From NCBI GenBank assembly GCA_019594305.1, contig JAFDTZ010000010.1, positions 1 to 25,568 on the forward strand: DNA of 25,568 nt. The letters run 5' to 3'. This document shows, piece after piece, positions 7,541 to 14,904 of the stretch. The notes beneath the pieces were generated by a model. It searched no databases, was not told the DNA's origin, and saw nothing but the letters and a program-made list of their open reading frames with translations. The stretch comes from Thermoplasmata archaeon. GTDB lineage: Archaea > Thermoplasmatota > Thermoplasmata > Halarchaeoplasmatales > Halarchaeoplasmataceae. The stretch's first letter is position 1. Every line of letters starts with the position of its first letter. Both the position numbers and the translations under genes were made by a program.

Positions 7541-8703
7541 TGAAACCCGGTACATACTTCATGGACGGTAACACAGCATGCGCCGAAGGAGCTATCGCCG
7601 CAGGCTGTACGTTCCTGGCAAGTTATCCGATAACACCGGCCACAGAGATCTTGGAAAGGATGGCAAACCGCTTTCCCCAGATCCACGGGAGCTACCTTCA
7701 GATGGAGGACGAATTAGCCAGCATAGCCGCGGTTATGGGTGCTTCCTGGGCCGGTAGGAAGACGATGACTACCACATCGGGTCCCGGCTTCAGCCTGATG
7801 ATGGAGAATTACGGCTTCGGCCTGATGACGGAGACACCATGCGTGATCGTTAATGTTATGCGCGGAGGGCCGTCCACCGGCCTACCTACGATGGTAGCGC
7901 AGGGAGATGTGATGCAGAGTAGATGGGGGACGCATGGTGATGTGGGTGTAGTCGCCTATACGCCGTCCTCACCCCAGGAGATGTTCGACCTCACCATCGT
8001 GGCCTTCAACACCGCTGAAAAGTATCGATTACCAGTGGTCCTATTATCAGATGAGATGGTAGCGCACATGACGGAGAAGGTGGACATACCTCCCGAGGAT
8101 AAGATAACCATCGTTGACCGTAAGAAACCGGATGTACCTCCCGATGAATACTTACCATATCGCCCGGAAGAGGACCTTGTACCCCCCATGGCCTGCGCGG
8201 GCGAGGGTTATTCCGTACACGTTACAGGCCTTACCCATAATGAAAAGGGATATCCTACGGTAGATGAAGATACACAGAATATTCTCGTCACAAGGTTGAT
8301 CGACAAGATAAGAAAGAATTACCAAGACATACTCAGCTACGAAGAGTATATGTTGGAAGATGCTGAGATAGTGGTTGTCGCCTACGGAAGTGCGTCACGC
8401 TCCGCAAGAGAGGCGGTGAATATTGCCCGGGGTGAAGGTATAAAGGCGGGTCTTCTTAGGCCCATTACCGTATGGCCGTTTCCCGAAGACAGGATTAGTG
8501 AGCTGGCAGCCAAAGGTATCAAAGCTTTTGTGGTAGCGGAGATAAACTTCGGGCAGATAGTTTACGAGGTAGAGAGATGCAGTGAGGGTAAATGTCCTAC
8601 ACACCTGCTACCCCGTATGGGAGGCAGCATACATTCCCCTGAGGAGATATTGGAGAGGCTTATGAATATTAATGAATTCGATACAGAGGAGGTGTACTCG
8701 TGA
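7537..8703 (+). CDS. korA: 2-oxoacid:ferredoxin oxidoreductase, alpha subunit (probable 2-oxoglutarate type)
   Basis: A 388-residue alpha subunit with the SYPITPATEI pyrimidine-binding signature, QMEDELASIA, the TTTSGPGFSLM segment and the RGGPSTGLPT loop, as in KorA/VorB-like subunits. With KorB it decarboxylates a 2-oxoacid oxidatively to the acyl-CoA, reducing ferredoxin; similarity favours 2-oxoglutarate, but other 2-oxoacids cannot be excluded. The start is ATG at 7537 (or the adjacent in-frame ATG at 7540). A strong AAGGAGGA Shine-Dalgarno at 7522-7529 lies 7 nt upstream, which excludes longer readings. It overlaps korD (ATGA) and korB (GTGA), so stoichiometric translation is likely. 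Confidence 0.93.
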   Translation: MMKPGTYFMDGNTACAEGAIAAGCTFLASYPITPATEILERMANRFPQIHGSYLQMEDELASIAAVMGASWAGRKTMTTTSGPGFSLMMENYGFGLMTETPCVIVNVMRGGPSTGLPTMVAQGDVMQSRWGTHGDVGVVAYTPSSPQEMFDLTIVAFNTAEKYRLPVVLLSDEMVAHMTEKVDIPPEDKITIVDRKKPDVPPDEYLPYRPEEDLVPPMACAGEGYSVHVTGLTHNEKGYPTVDEDTQNILVTRLIDKIRKNYQDILSYEEYMLEDAEIVVVAYGSASRSAREAVNIARGEGIKAGLLRPITVWPFPEDRISELAAKGIKAFVVAEINFGQIVYEVERCSEGKCPTHLLPRMGGSIHSPEEILERLMNINEFDTEEVYS

Positions 8704-9605
8704 GCATAAGAAAGAGTAGAAATTGGTTCTCCCCCGACTACATGGACCATCGGATTAGCAAGGAAACCTCTTTCGGTCTTCATCCATTGGATGATTATCT
8801 TAAAAAACAACGGATACCTCATATATGGTGTCCGGGATGCGGTTTAGGCGTGGTACTCGGAGCGTTTTTACGAGCACTTAAAAATTCCGGCATATCTTAC
8901 GATAAGGCAGCCGTGGTATCCGGTATCGGATGTACGGGTCGGGTCGCCGGTTACCTGAATATGGATTCCTTTCACACGACCCATGGAAGGGCCATCCCCT
9001 TTGCAACGGGACTGAAGATAGGTAATCCCGACATCACTACTACGGTTTTCAGTGGTGACGGAGACCTCTTCGCCATAGGTGGTAATCATTTCATCCACGC
9101 TGCTAGAAGGAACGTTGATTTTAACGTTATATGTGTCAACAACTTCAATTACGGTATGACAGGAGGACAGGCAGGGCCCACTACACCCTCGGATGCTAAT
9201 ACTACAACCACTCCCTTCGGTGGATTCGAACAGCCCTTCAATCTCTCGTCCGTTGCAGCGGGCTCCGGAGCAGTTTACGTTTCCCGGTGGACCACATACC
9301 ATGTGGACGCCATGATAAAATCCATGGGGGATGCCCTAAACAAAAGGGGATTTTGTTTTATCGAGGTGCTATCGCCGTGTCCAACGGGATACGGTCGAAA
9401 AGCGGGGCAAAAAACGGGCCTCGATACCATGAAATATTTCAAAGAGAACAGTCGAATCGAAAACGGTGCCGACCCTGCATCGGTGTCCATAGAACCCGGT
9501 GGCGAGATAGTAGTCGGTAGATTCGTTGATAGGGACGAACCCACTTATCAGGACAAAAGATGGCAGGTATTCGAGCGTGCAAGGGATACCTTGGGGGTGG
9601 AATGA
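8700..9605 (+). CDS. korB: 2-oxoacid:ferredoxin oxidoreductase, beta subunit
   Basis: A 301-residue TPP-binding beta subunit. The CPGCGLG motif near residue 42 supplies cysteines for the proximal 4Fe-4S cluster. The TPP/Mg signature runs from GDGD near 119 to NNFNYGMTGGQ near 147-157. The C-terminal SPCPTGYG segment supplies another cluster cysteine. The GTG start at 8700 overlaps the korA stop as GTGA. It is the catalytic partner of KorA within korDABC. Confidence 0.93.
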   Translation: MSIRKSRNWFSPDYMDHRISKETSFGLHPLDDYLKKQRIPHIWCPGCGLGVVLGAFLRALKNSGISYDKAAVVSGIGCTGRVAGYLNMDSFHTTHGRAIPFATGLKIGNPDITTTVFSGDGDLFAIGGNHFIHAARRNVDFNVICVNNFNYGMTGGQAGPTTPSDANTTTTPFGGFEQPFNLSSVAAGSGAVYVSRWTTYHVDAMIKSMGDALNKRGFCFIEVLSPCPTGYGRKAGQKTGLDTMKYFKENSRIENGADPASVSIEPGGEIVVGRFVDRDEPTYQDKRWQVFERARDTLGVE

Positions 9606-10123
9606 TGCGAAAAGGACTGCGATTCTCGGGTTTCGGCGGACAGGGAGTTATCCTCATGGGGCACATAGTGGGTAAAGCATGTGTTTTGGACGACAAGAAC
9701 GTAACACTGACCCAGAGTTACGGGCCGGAGGCAAGGGGAGGCGCATGTAGTACGGATCTGATAATAAGCGACGAGAGCATATACTACCCCCATGTTAGAA
9801 AACCCGACATCTTGATCGCCATGTCTCAATCCGCATTGACTACGTATCTACCTTCACTAGCCGAAGGTGGTATCTTACTGGTGGATACGGGGTTGGTTAA
9901 GTCTGCGGAAGGCAAGGGAATACCTGCAACGGAGCTGGCGGAAAGTAAGATAGGCACACGTCTGGTTTCCAACATAATCATGCTGGGTTACTTTACAGCG
10001 GTGACGGGGCTTGTGAGCAAAGAGTCCATAAAAAAGGCCATCTCTACACTTGTACCTAAGGGCACCGAAGAAAAGAACATAAAGGCATTCGATATCGGTT
10101 ATGGTGAGGAAAAGACGGATTGA
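9605..10123 (+). CDS. korC: 2-oxoacid:ferredoxin oxidoreductase, gamma subunit
   Basis: A 172-residue gamma subunit with the family's N-terminal SGFGGQGVILMG and the SYGPEARGGACS segment. Gamma subunits complete the alpha-beta-gamma-delta enzyme and bind CoA. Two adjacent ATGs (9602 and 9605) follow a GGGGGTGG stretch at 9593-9600; 9605 gives the better spacing and its A is the last base of the korB TGA. It is the last gene of the operon, and a new promoter follows at 10138. Confidence 0.9.
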   Translation: MRKGLRFSGFGGQGVILMGHIVGKACVLDDKNVTLTQSYGPEARGGACSTDLIISDESIYYPHVRKPDILIAMSQSALTTYLPSLAEGGILLVDTGLVKSAEGKGIPATELAESKIGTRLVSNIIMLGYFTAVTGLVSKESIKKAISTLVPKGTEEKNIKAFDIGYGEEKTD

Positions 10124-10137
10124 ATTACCCCAGCAAT

Positions 10138-10146
10138 CTATATATA
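10138..10146 (+). promoter_or_regulatory. TATA element of uppS
   Basis: CTATATATA, with a predicted transcription start near 10166-10168, placing the AGGTG motif at 10169-10173 at the very 5' end of the mRNA. The only GTG near the start (10171) is out of frame and reaches a stop within about a dozen codons. Confidence 0.55.
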
Positions 10147-10180
10147 CTCTACTGTATTAAGTATAGATAGGTGTTAGAAC

Positions 10181-10963
10181 ATAAGCGAGATATCCAAGAC
10201 CATCTCTGATACGGCCTATAAAGCCTATGAGAAGAAGCTTCTTAAAGAGATCATGGGCAGGAATATTATACCAAAACACATAGCCGTAATAATGGATGGT
10301 AACAGAAGATTCGCCAGACAGCTCGGCCTCGACGAGACAGAGGGCCACCTTAAGGGAAAGGACAAGCTGGAAGATATCTTAGAATGGTGTCTTGAGCTGG
10401 GAATAGAAGTTCTCACGGTATATGCATTCTCTACCGAGAATGTTAATAGGGATACGGAGCAGGTAGAAAAGCTCATGGAGTTGTTCCAAGATAATTTCAG
10501 AAAGGCCGCAGACGATCCCAGGGTACATGAAAATCATGTTCGAATTCGCGCCATCGGTTCTGTAGATGAATTACCCAAAACAGTTTTAGAATCCATAAGG
10601 TACGCCGAGGAACGAACAAAGAACTACGATAAACACCATTTCAACATCGCTGTTGCCTACGGGGGACGAGAAGAACTCGTACAAGCTATACGGAGTGTCG
10701 CCAAAGACGTCAAAGAGGGTAAGTTAGAGGTAGAAGACATAGACGAAAGAGCGGTCACCGAGAGGCTCTACACATCGGAATTTCCGGATCCCGACCTTAT
10801 ACTGCGAACCAGCGGTGAAGAGCGTGTATCTAATTTCCTTATATGGCAGCTCGCTTATTCCGAATTGTATTTTACCGATGTATACTGGCCAGGTTTCCGT
10901 AAGATAGATTTTCTAAGGGCTATACGTTCATACCAGGACCGGCAAAGACGTTACGGAGAATGA
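10181..10963 (+). CDS. uppS: Undecaprenyl/polyprenyl diphosphate synthase (cis-prenyltransferase); start codon uncertain
   Basis: Condenses isopentenyl diphosphate units into a long cis-polyprenyl diphosphate, the lipid carrier for archaeal N-glycosylation. Signatures are MDGNRRFA with the catalytic Asp, VYAFSTENVNR, and the RTSGEERVSNFLIWQ to YSELYF segment. The first canonical ATG is at 10253, just before the catalytic motif. Yet the frame is open upstream to 10178 and encodes an N-terminal helix ending YKAYEKKLLKEI, typical of archaeal homologues. No ATG, GTG or TTG occurs in that stretch. An AGGTG Shine-Dalgarno at 10169-10173 sits 7 nt before an ATA codon at 10181, so I annotate 10181 (260 residues). 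If the upstream part is not translated, the protein starts at 10253 with 236 residues. Confidence 0.85.
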   Translation: MSEISKTISDTAYKAYEKKLLKEIMGRNIIPKHIAVIMDGNRRFARQLGLDETEGHLKGKDKLEDILEWCLELGIEVLTVYAFSTENVNRDTEQVEKLMELFQDNFRKAADDPRVHENHVRIRAIGSVDELPKTVLESIRYAEERTKNYDKHHFNIAVAYGGREELVQAIRSVAKDVKEGKLEVEDIDERAVTERLYTSEFPDPDLILRTSGEERVSNFLIWQLAYSELYFTDVYWPGFRKIDFLRAIRSYQDRQRRYGE

Positions 10964-10971
10964 AGGTTTCG

Positions 10972-12180
10972 CTAGAGAAGGCTTCTGAATCCGATCAGAC
11001 CCGCTAAGGCTATGACGGATATCACCAGAAGGCCGAAGGCGTATGAACCGGTAATGGCTACAACCACTCCAACACTCACCGGGCCTAGAACACCAAATGT
11101 ATTTGCTATGCCGTTCATCAATCCGGTTGCGGAACCCAATTCATGGCCTTTGATGGAATTTTGCAGCTTGGTGAAAAATAAAGGTGGCGAAAGCTGTCCG
11201 AAGAAGAATACCAGTACTAGAAGGGCAACGGCGCCTCTCAATCCCGATACCGGTGCAAAAGTAAGTACCACTATCATCACACTGGTCATGAACAGGGAGA
11301 ACATGATTATCTGATTTGCGTTATCTTTGATATCGCTGATCCAAGAGCCTACCATAAGACCGATTATCGCTCCCAGATACGGTATCGCAACTATGTAGGG
11401 CGTCTCACTTATGTTGAACCCGTGCATCTCCTCAAGATAAGTGGGAACCCACAAAGTTGTTCCCCACCAGAATGTGTTCACCGCTGTAAAACCAACGGTT
11501 ATCTGTTTGAAATTTTTATCTCTTAGAAATTTATTGAAGGTTTTTTTGATATCCATAGTTCTATCGGGTACTGTTCTACCCCGGGGTGAATCGTCGATCA
11601 AAAAGAATATGGGTATCGTCAGTACGAAGCCCATTAAAGCTACAACATAAAAGGAGACTCTCCAGTTGAATGCACCTATCAAAGGGCCCATTATTATAGG
11701 TGCCAAAGCAACACCGACCGACGCACCGATTATGAATATGGAATTGGCTCTTCCCCTCCTTTCTACACTGAACCAACCTGCGATGACCTTCGTACCCACT
11801 GGAAATATGACGCCCTGTGAGATCCCCAGGAGTAGTCTCGAGAGCAGAAATATGGAATAAATATGCCCGTAAAAGGCACCTAAAAAAACCGCAAATGAAC
11901 TACCCGAGATGGAGAACAGAAGCACTATCCTAGCGCCGTATTTATCTATATTAGGGCTAAAGAACACATTTGAAAAACCGTAACTTACCAAAAAAATTCC
12001 CATCAGTACACCGCCCAAAAAACCTTTCTGGGCATGGGACCATACCAACTCGTTGCCTATATTATCGAGAGTCACTGAGGTACTGAGCCTGCCTATGAAG
12101 GCCACTATTATGGTGAGAAACAACACTAAAAGTACAAACCACTTGTAGTTTGTTTTCTTTTTGTTGATTGTAGAACTCAT
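10972..12180 (-). CDS. Major facilitator superfamily transporter
   Basis: A 402-residue carrier with 12 predicted membrane helices in two halves and a short charged N-terminus. Between helices 2 and 3 is an MFS motif A-like PNIDKYGAR segment. LSRLLLGISQGVIFPVGTKV resembles helix 4 of the anion:cation symporter (ACS) branch, whose members move organic anions, sugar acids or phosphate. The substrate cannot be assigned. It has its own TATA element (12204-12213) despite lying 41 nt downstream of the nitrilase gene on the same strand. It converges on uppS with only 8 nt between the stops. Confidence 0.88.
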   Translation of the reverse strand: MSSTINKKKTNYKWFVLLVLFLTIIVAFIGRLSTSVTLDNIGNELVWSHAQKGFLGGVLMGIFLVSYGFSNVFFSPNIDKYGARIVLLFSISGSSFAVFLGAFYGHIYSIFLLSRLLLGISQGVIFPVGTKVIAGWFSVERRGRANSIFIIGASVGVALAPIIMGPLIGAFNWRVSFYVVALMGFVLTIPIFFLIDDSPRGRTVPDRTMDIKKTFNKFLRDKNFKQITVGFTAVNTFWWGTTLWVPTYLEEMHGFNISETPYIVAIPYLGAIIGLMVGSWISDIKDNANQIIMFSLFMTSVMIVVLTFAPVSGLRGAVALLVLVFFFGQLSPPLFFTKLQNSIKGHELGSATGLMNGIANTFGVLGPVSVGVVVAITGSYAFGLLVISVIALAGLIGFRSLL

Positions 12181-12203
12181 TCTGAAGGTGTGAACCTATA
12201 CGG

Positions 12204-12213
12204 GTTTAAAATA
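12204..12213 (-). promoter_or_regulatory. TATA element of the MFS transporter gene
   Basis: TATTTTAAAC read on the minus strand, centred about 29 nt before the ATG at 12180, so the transcript would be nearly leaderless. No Shine-Dalgarno is visible. Confidence 0.5.
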
Positions 12214-12221
12214 CTGTTGCA

Positions 12222-12998
12222 CTACTTCGGTATGTCACGCATATCCTTGAGGAAATGGACTATACCTTTGAATTCCTGACCGATGCATTGGGTGACGGTT
12301 GTCACTGCTAACTCTTCGTTTTTGCCACATTCTATCTCGGGAAGACCATAGGGATTCACTATACGACTCTTTCCAAAGTATGTGAATTTATCGTCCGCAC
12401 CTATCCTGTTCGCCGCCGCGATCCAAAGTTGGTTGTCCAGTGCCCTCGCTGAAAGTGCCAACTGCCATTGATATTCGAAGGGATCGGGCCAATTAGCCGG
12501 TACCAGTATCATATCGACACCCTCTATAGCCAGGCGTCTCGCCACTTCCGGAAAAACACCGTCGTAACAGATCATCAACCCTACCTTACCGAACTCTGTT
12601 TCTGCGGTTACAATTTCAGTTCCATTTTTTACATATCGCTTCTCATCCATGAAGAGATGTATCTTGCGATATTTAGCAAGGAGTTCACCTTTAGGATCCG
12701 TAAGTATTGCCGTGTTGTAATTCTGACCGTCTTCCTCCTCTATAAAAGACGCAACGATATGTATGTTATTCTTCTCGGACATATGGAGCAGTTCTGTTAC
12801 CGTGTCTCCCGATATGGGTTCCGCTAGCTCTTTGAATCGCTCCGGAACACTGCCGGTGGATACATACTCGGGTAGTACGATAAAATCTACGTCTTTGGAC
12901 GCGGCCTTTGAAACGAATTTTTCAGCCCTACTCAGATTCTCCTTCTTATCTCCAAGCTTCAAATCATATTGTGCTGCTGCCACTTTGAAATCTTTCAT
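12222..12998 (-). CDS. Carbon-nitrogen hydrolase (nitrilase superfamily amidase)
   Basis: A 258-residue cytoplasmic enzyme with the complete nitrilase-superfamily triad: Glu44 in VLPEYVSTG, Lys112 in KYRKIHLF and Cys144 in LMICYDGVFPE. Length and motifs match omega-amidase / Nit2-like or related amide hydrolases that release ammonia from small amides; the substrate is not predictable from sequence. An AGGAG Shine-Dalgarno lies about 10 nt before the ATG at 12998, and a TATA-like ATATTTACAT lies near 13045. The gene is divergent from heliorhodopsin and upstream of the MFS carrier. A link with the carrier (import, then deamidation of a compound) is possible but speculative. Confidence 0.88.
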   Translation of the reverse strand: MKDFKVAAAQYDLKLGDKKENLSRAEKFVSKAASKDVDFIVLPEYVSTGSVPERFKELAEPISGDTVTELLHMSEKNNIHIVASFIEEEDGQNYNTAILTDPKGELLAKYRKIHLFMDEKRYVKNGTEIVTAETEFGKVGLMICYDGVFPEVARRLAIEGVDMILVPANWPDPFEYQWQLALSARALDNQLWIAAANRIGADDKFTYFGKSRIVNPYGLPEIECGKNEELAVTTVTQCIGQEFKGIVHFLKDMRDIPK

Positions 12999-13081
12999 CT
13001 GTTGTCTACTCCTATTGATTTTGACGGGTATAGTCTCTTAGATGTAAATATTTCGTTGTTTTTCTTCTAATTTTTTAAGGA

Positions 13082-13092
13082 AAAATATATAT
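13082..13092 (+). promoter_or_regulatory. TATA element of the heliorhodopsin gene
   Basis: AAAATATATAT preceded by AAGGA purines (BRE-like). The predicted transcription start near 13113-13115 is very close to a GTG at 13115 and 9-11 nt before the ATG at 13124. Confidence 0.6.
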
Positions 13093-13123
13093 CCTGTCAT
13101 TCTTTTACTATAAAGTGATAATT

Positions 13124-13894
13124 ATGGAAGGCGACAATGAAGTTTACGGAAAACTGAAGAATTTTAACCTAGCCATGGGTATCATTCATCTGCTGCAGGG
13201 ATTGTTGATGGTGGCGGTCAGCAACAAAAACGCATGGCCCATACAGGTAACATGGCTGGAATTCGATGAGGTAACCCGCTCTTTAGAACCGGTGACCAGT
13301 GACCTTTTCCATGTGCAGCTGGCACCCCTTATAGCACTGTTCCTCTTCATATCCGCTTTTGCTCATTTTTTGATATCCACCGTACTCTTCGAAAGATACA
13401 AGGGCTATCTGAAAAAGCATATGAACCCGTATAGATGGTACGAGTACTCCTTCAGCGCATCGGTGATGATAGTTATCATCGCTATGCTCACGGGTATATA
13501 TGACCTTGCACTGCTGTTTGCTCTATTTGTGCTCGTAGCTGTTATGAATCTCATGGGGTTGATGATGGAGAAGCACAATCAGCTAACGAAAAAGGTGGAT
13601 TGGACATCATACATCATCGGATGCATAGCAGGCGCTGCACCCTGGATAGTCATCGGCATCTATTTCGGAGGTTCACTCATAGCCTCCGGTGGAGATGTTC
13701 CCAATTTCGTTATCGGTATCTACTTCTCGCTCCTTGTGTTCTTCAACCTATTCGCCATCAACATGATCCTTCAGTACAAGAAGATAGGAAAATGGAAGGA
13801 TTACCTCTACGGTGAGAGGATGTACGTTATACTGAGTCTAACGGCAAAGTCCACACTGGCATGGCAGGTGTTCTTCGGCACGTTACGGCCGTAA
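13124..13894 (+). CDS. Heliorhodopsin
   Basis: A 256-residue, seven-helix membrane protein of the heliorhodopsin family, distant relatives of type 1 rhodopsins that sit inverted in the membrane (N-terminus inside) and have slow photocycles. The helix-7 motif SLTAKSTLAWQVF carries the retinal Schiff-base lysine K242. The helix-3 segment RWYEYSFSAS carries the counterion-type glutamate E107. Histidines H22 and H81 match conserved heliorhodopsin positions. A GTG at 13115 would add three residues and could be a leaderless start; the ATG at 13124 is preferred. The gene is monocistronic, divergent from a nitrilase gene and convergent with a lipoprotein gene. No retinal or carotenoid biosynthesis gene lies in the window. 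Its physiological role, sensory or otherwise, is unknown. Confidence 0.93.
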   Translation: MEGDNEVYGKLKNFNLAMGIIHLLQGLLMVAVSNKNAWPIQVTWLEFDEVTRSLEPVTSDLFHVQLAPLIALFLFISAFAHFLISTVLFERYKGYLKKHMNPYRWYEYSFSASVMIVIIAMLTGIYDLALLFALFVLVAVMNLMGLMMEKHNQLTKKVDWTSYIIGCIAGAAPWIVIGIYFGGSLIASGGDVPNFVIGIYFSLLVFFNLFAINMILQYKKIGKWKDYLYGERMYVILSLTAKSTLAWQVFFGTLRP

Positions 13895-13898
13895 CGTG
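13879..13898. repeat. Perfect 20-bp palindrome at the heliorhodopsin 3' end
   Basis: Two 10-bp arms (CACGTTACGG and its exact complement) with no spacer. They encode the last few heliorhodopsin residues, include its TAA stop (13892-13894), and extend 4 nt beyond. It sits between convergent genes, where it could act as an RNA hairpin for 3' end formation or as a protein-binding site. No T-run follows closely. Confidence 0.7.
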
Positions 13899-13915
13899 AG
13901 TATCGATAATCCGAT

Positions 13916-14743
13916 TCAGGGTGCGAATAGCGAATCCGGTAAGTTTGGATCTATCTCTACATCGTATATCTTTACCGTGTTTCCTTCTCCGTCGGTATAG
14001 GTATACTCGCCGCCAGTCCATGATGACAGACTACTGTGGTATCCATCGAACATGGTCTCCCATGAATCCCACATCATATCCCAATACTCGGGAGGGATAG
14101 GGTTTTCCACCCATTCGCCGTTATCATACTCATACATGGTCGTGGTTTCTCCGTTCAAGATAACGCCAAAGTCCTCACCGCCGGAAGTACCTTCCGCTCG
14201 TATCTTCATGTTCTGGGTGCCGATATCTTTAGCGCTCCAGGTAAGTATACCGTGATCTCCTTCAGCAGTCGTCCCTTCAACTGTAAATTTCAGACTGTCC
14301 GCGGTGACTACGTCATCACCGTTTTCATCTACTTCCCTGTCAAAGGAACCGTTCCAACTTCCGGAACCGGTCCCGTCTGCGAATTCCCATGAACCGGAAA
14401 CTTCTTTGCCATCGGAAGAAAATTCACCGGACCATTCCACGGTACCGAAAGCTGCTTCTCCTGAGGCTGAGATGACACCATCGGAAACAGACCCTGTTAT
14501 ATCTCCTGCGCCGTCACCTGTAAACCAGCCGCTCACGGTTCCATCATCGAAATTGACTGTATATTCCCATGTTCCACTGATATCGCCAAATTGGTTGGAT
14601 TCACCGGACCATGTTCCGGAATATACTGCAGTTCCAGTCATCCCGTTGCCGTTACCATTGTCTTCGCCGTTCTCGGTACAGCCGCTGAAAGCTAGACCGA
14701 AAAAAAGTATTAATATCGCCATTACATAGATAGTTCTTCTCAT
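13916..14743 (-). CDS. Secreted lipoprotein with Gly/Trp-rich beta repeats
   Basis: A 275-residue protein. A signal peptide ends in the lipobox FSGC (Cys22), followed by an Asn/Gly linker. Residues of about 38-135 contain four to five imperfect strands of the pattern G-x-W-x-G or SGSWEF/SGTWEY, suggesting an extended beta structure such as a small barrel or lipocalin-like sheet. The remaining part (about 140-275) is Trp/Tyr-rich and different. The protein is acidic and probably lipid-anchored outside the cell. No known domain is recognised. It has its own TATA element with ATG at the predicted leaderless position, and converges on heliorhodopsin. Confidence 0.78.
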   Translation of the reverse strand: MRRTIYVMAILILFFGLAFSGCTENGEDNGNGNGMTGTAVYSGTWSGESNQFGDISGTWEYTVNFDDGTVSGWFTGDGAGDITGSVSDGVISASGEAAFGTVEWSGEFSSDGKEVSGSWEFADGTGSGSWNGSFDREVDENGDDVVTADSLKFTVEGTTAEGDHGILTWSAKDIGTQNMKIRAEGTSGGEDFGVILNGETTTMYEYDNGEWVENPIPPEYWDMMWDSWETMFDGYHSSLSSWTGGEYTYTDGEGNTVKIYDVEIDPNLPDSLFAP

Positions 14744-14764
14744 ATTTATATAAATGAAAGGGTA

Positions 14765-14774
14765 CTATATAATA
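14765..14774 (-). promoter_or_regulatory. TATA element of the 14743 lipoprotein gene
   Basis: TATTATATAG on the minus strand, centred about 27 nt before the ATG at 14743, fitting a leaderless transcript. Confidence 0.55.
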
Positions 14775-14873
14775 TTTACGGATATCTATTACGTTTGTGT
14801 TATTCTGTAATTATTTCGCTTCACTTTATTCGACCTCCTTTTCGATCATCCTTTTGAACATAAACCCAATCCC

Positions 14874-14884
14874 AAAAAATATAT
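14874..14884 (+). promoter_or_regulatory. TATA element of pyrBI
   Basis: AAAAAATATAT, centred 25 nt before the ATG at 14905. This fits a leaderless mRNA and rejects a longer in-frame reading upstream that begins with TTG at 14797. Confidence 0.65.
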
Positions 14885-14904
14885 CCTTCCTTTCCCTACC
14901 CCCT

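Noticed and set aside
7148..7555. Minus-strand 135-codon frame across the DASS 3' end and korD
   Set aside because: Overlaps two clear genes antisense, and its composition is that of a shadow frame.
14797..14904. N-terminal extension of PyrB resembling a signal peptide
   Set aside because: It starts at TTG upstream of the pyrB TATA element; PyrB is cytoplasmic and the 14905 ATG fits the leaderless spacing.
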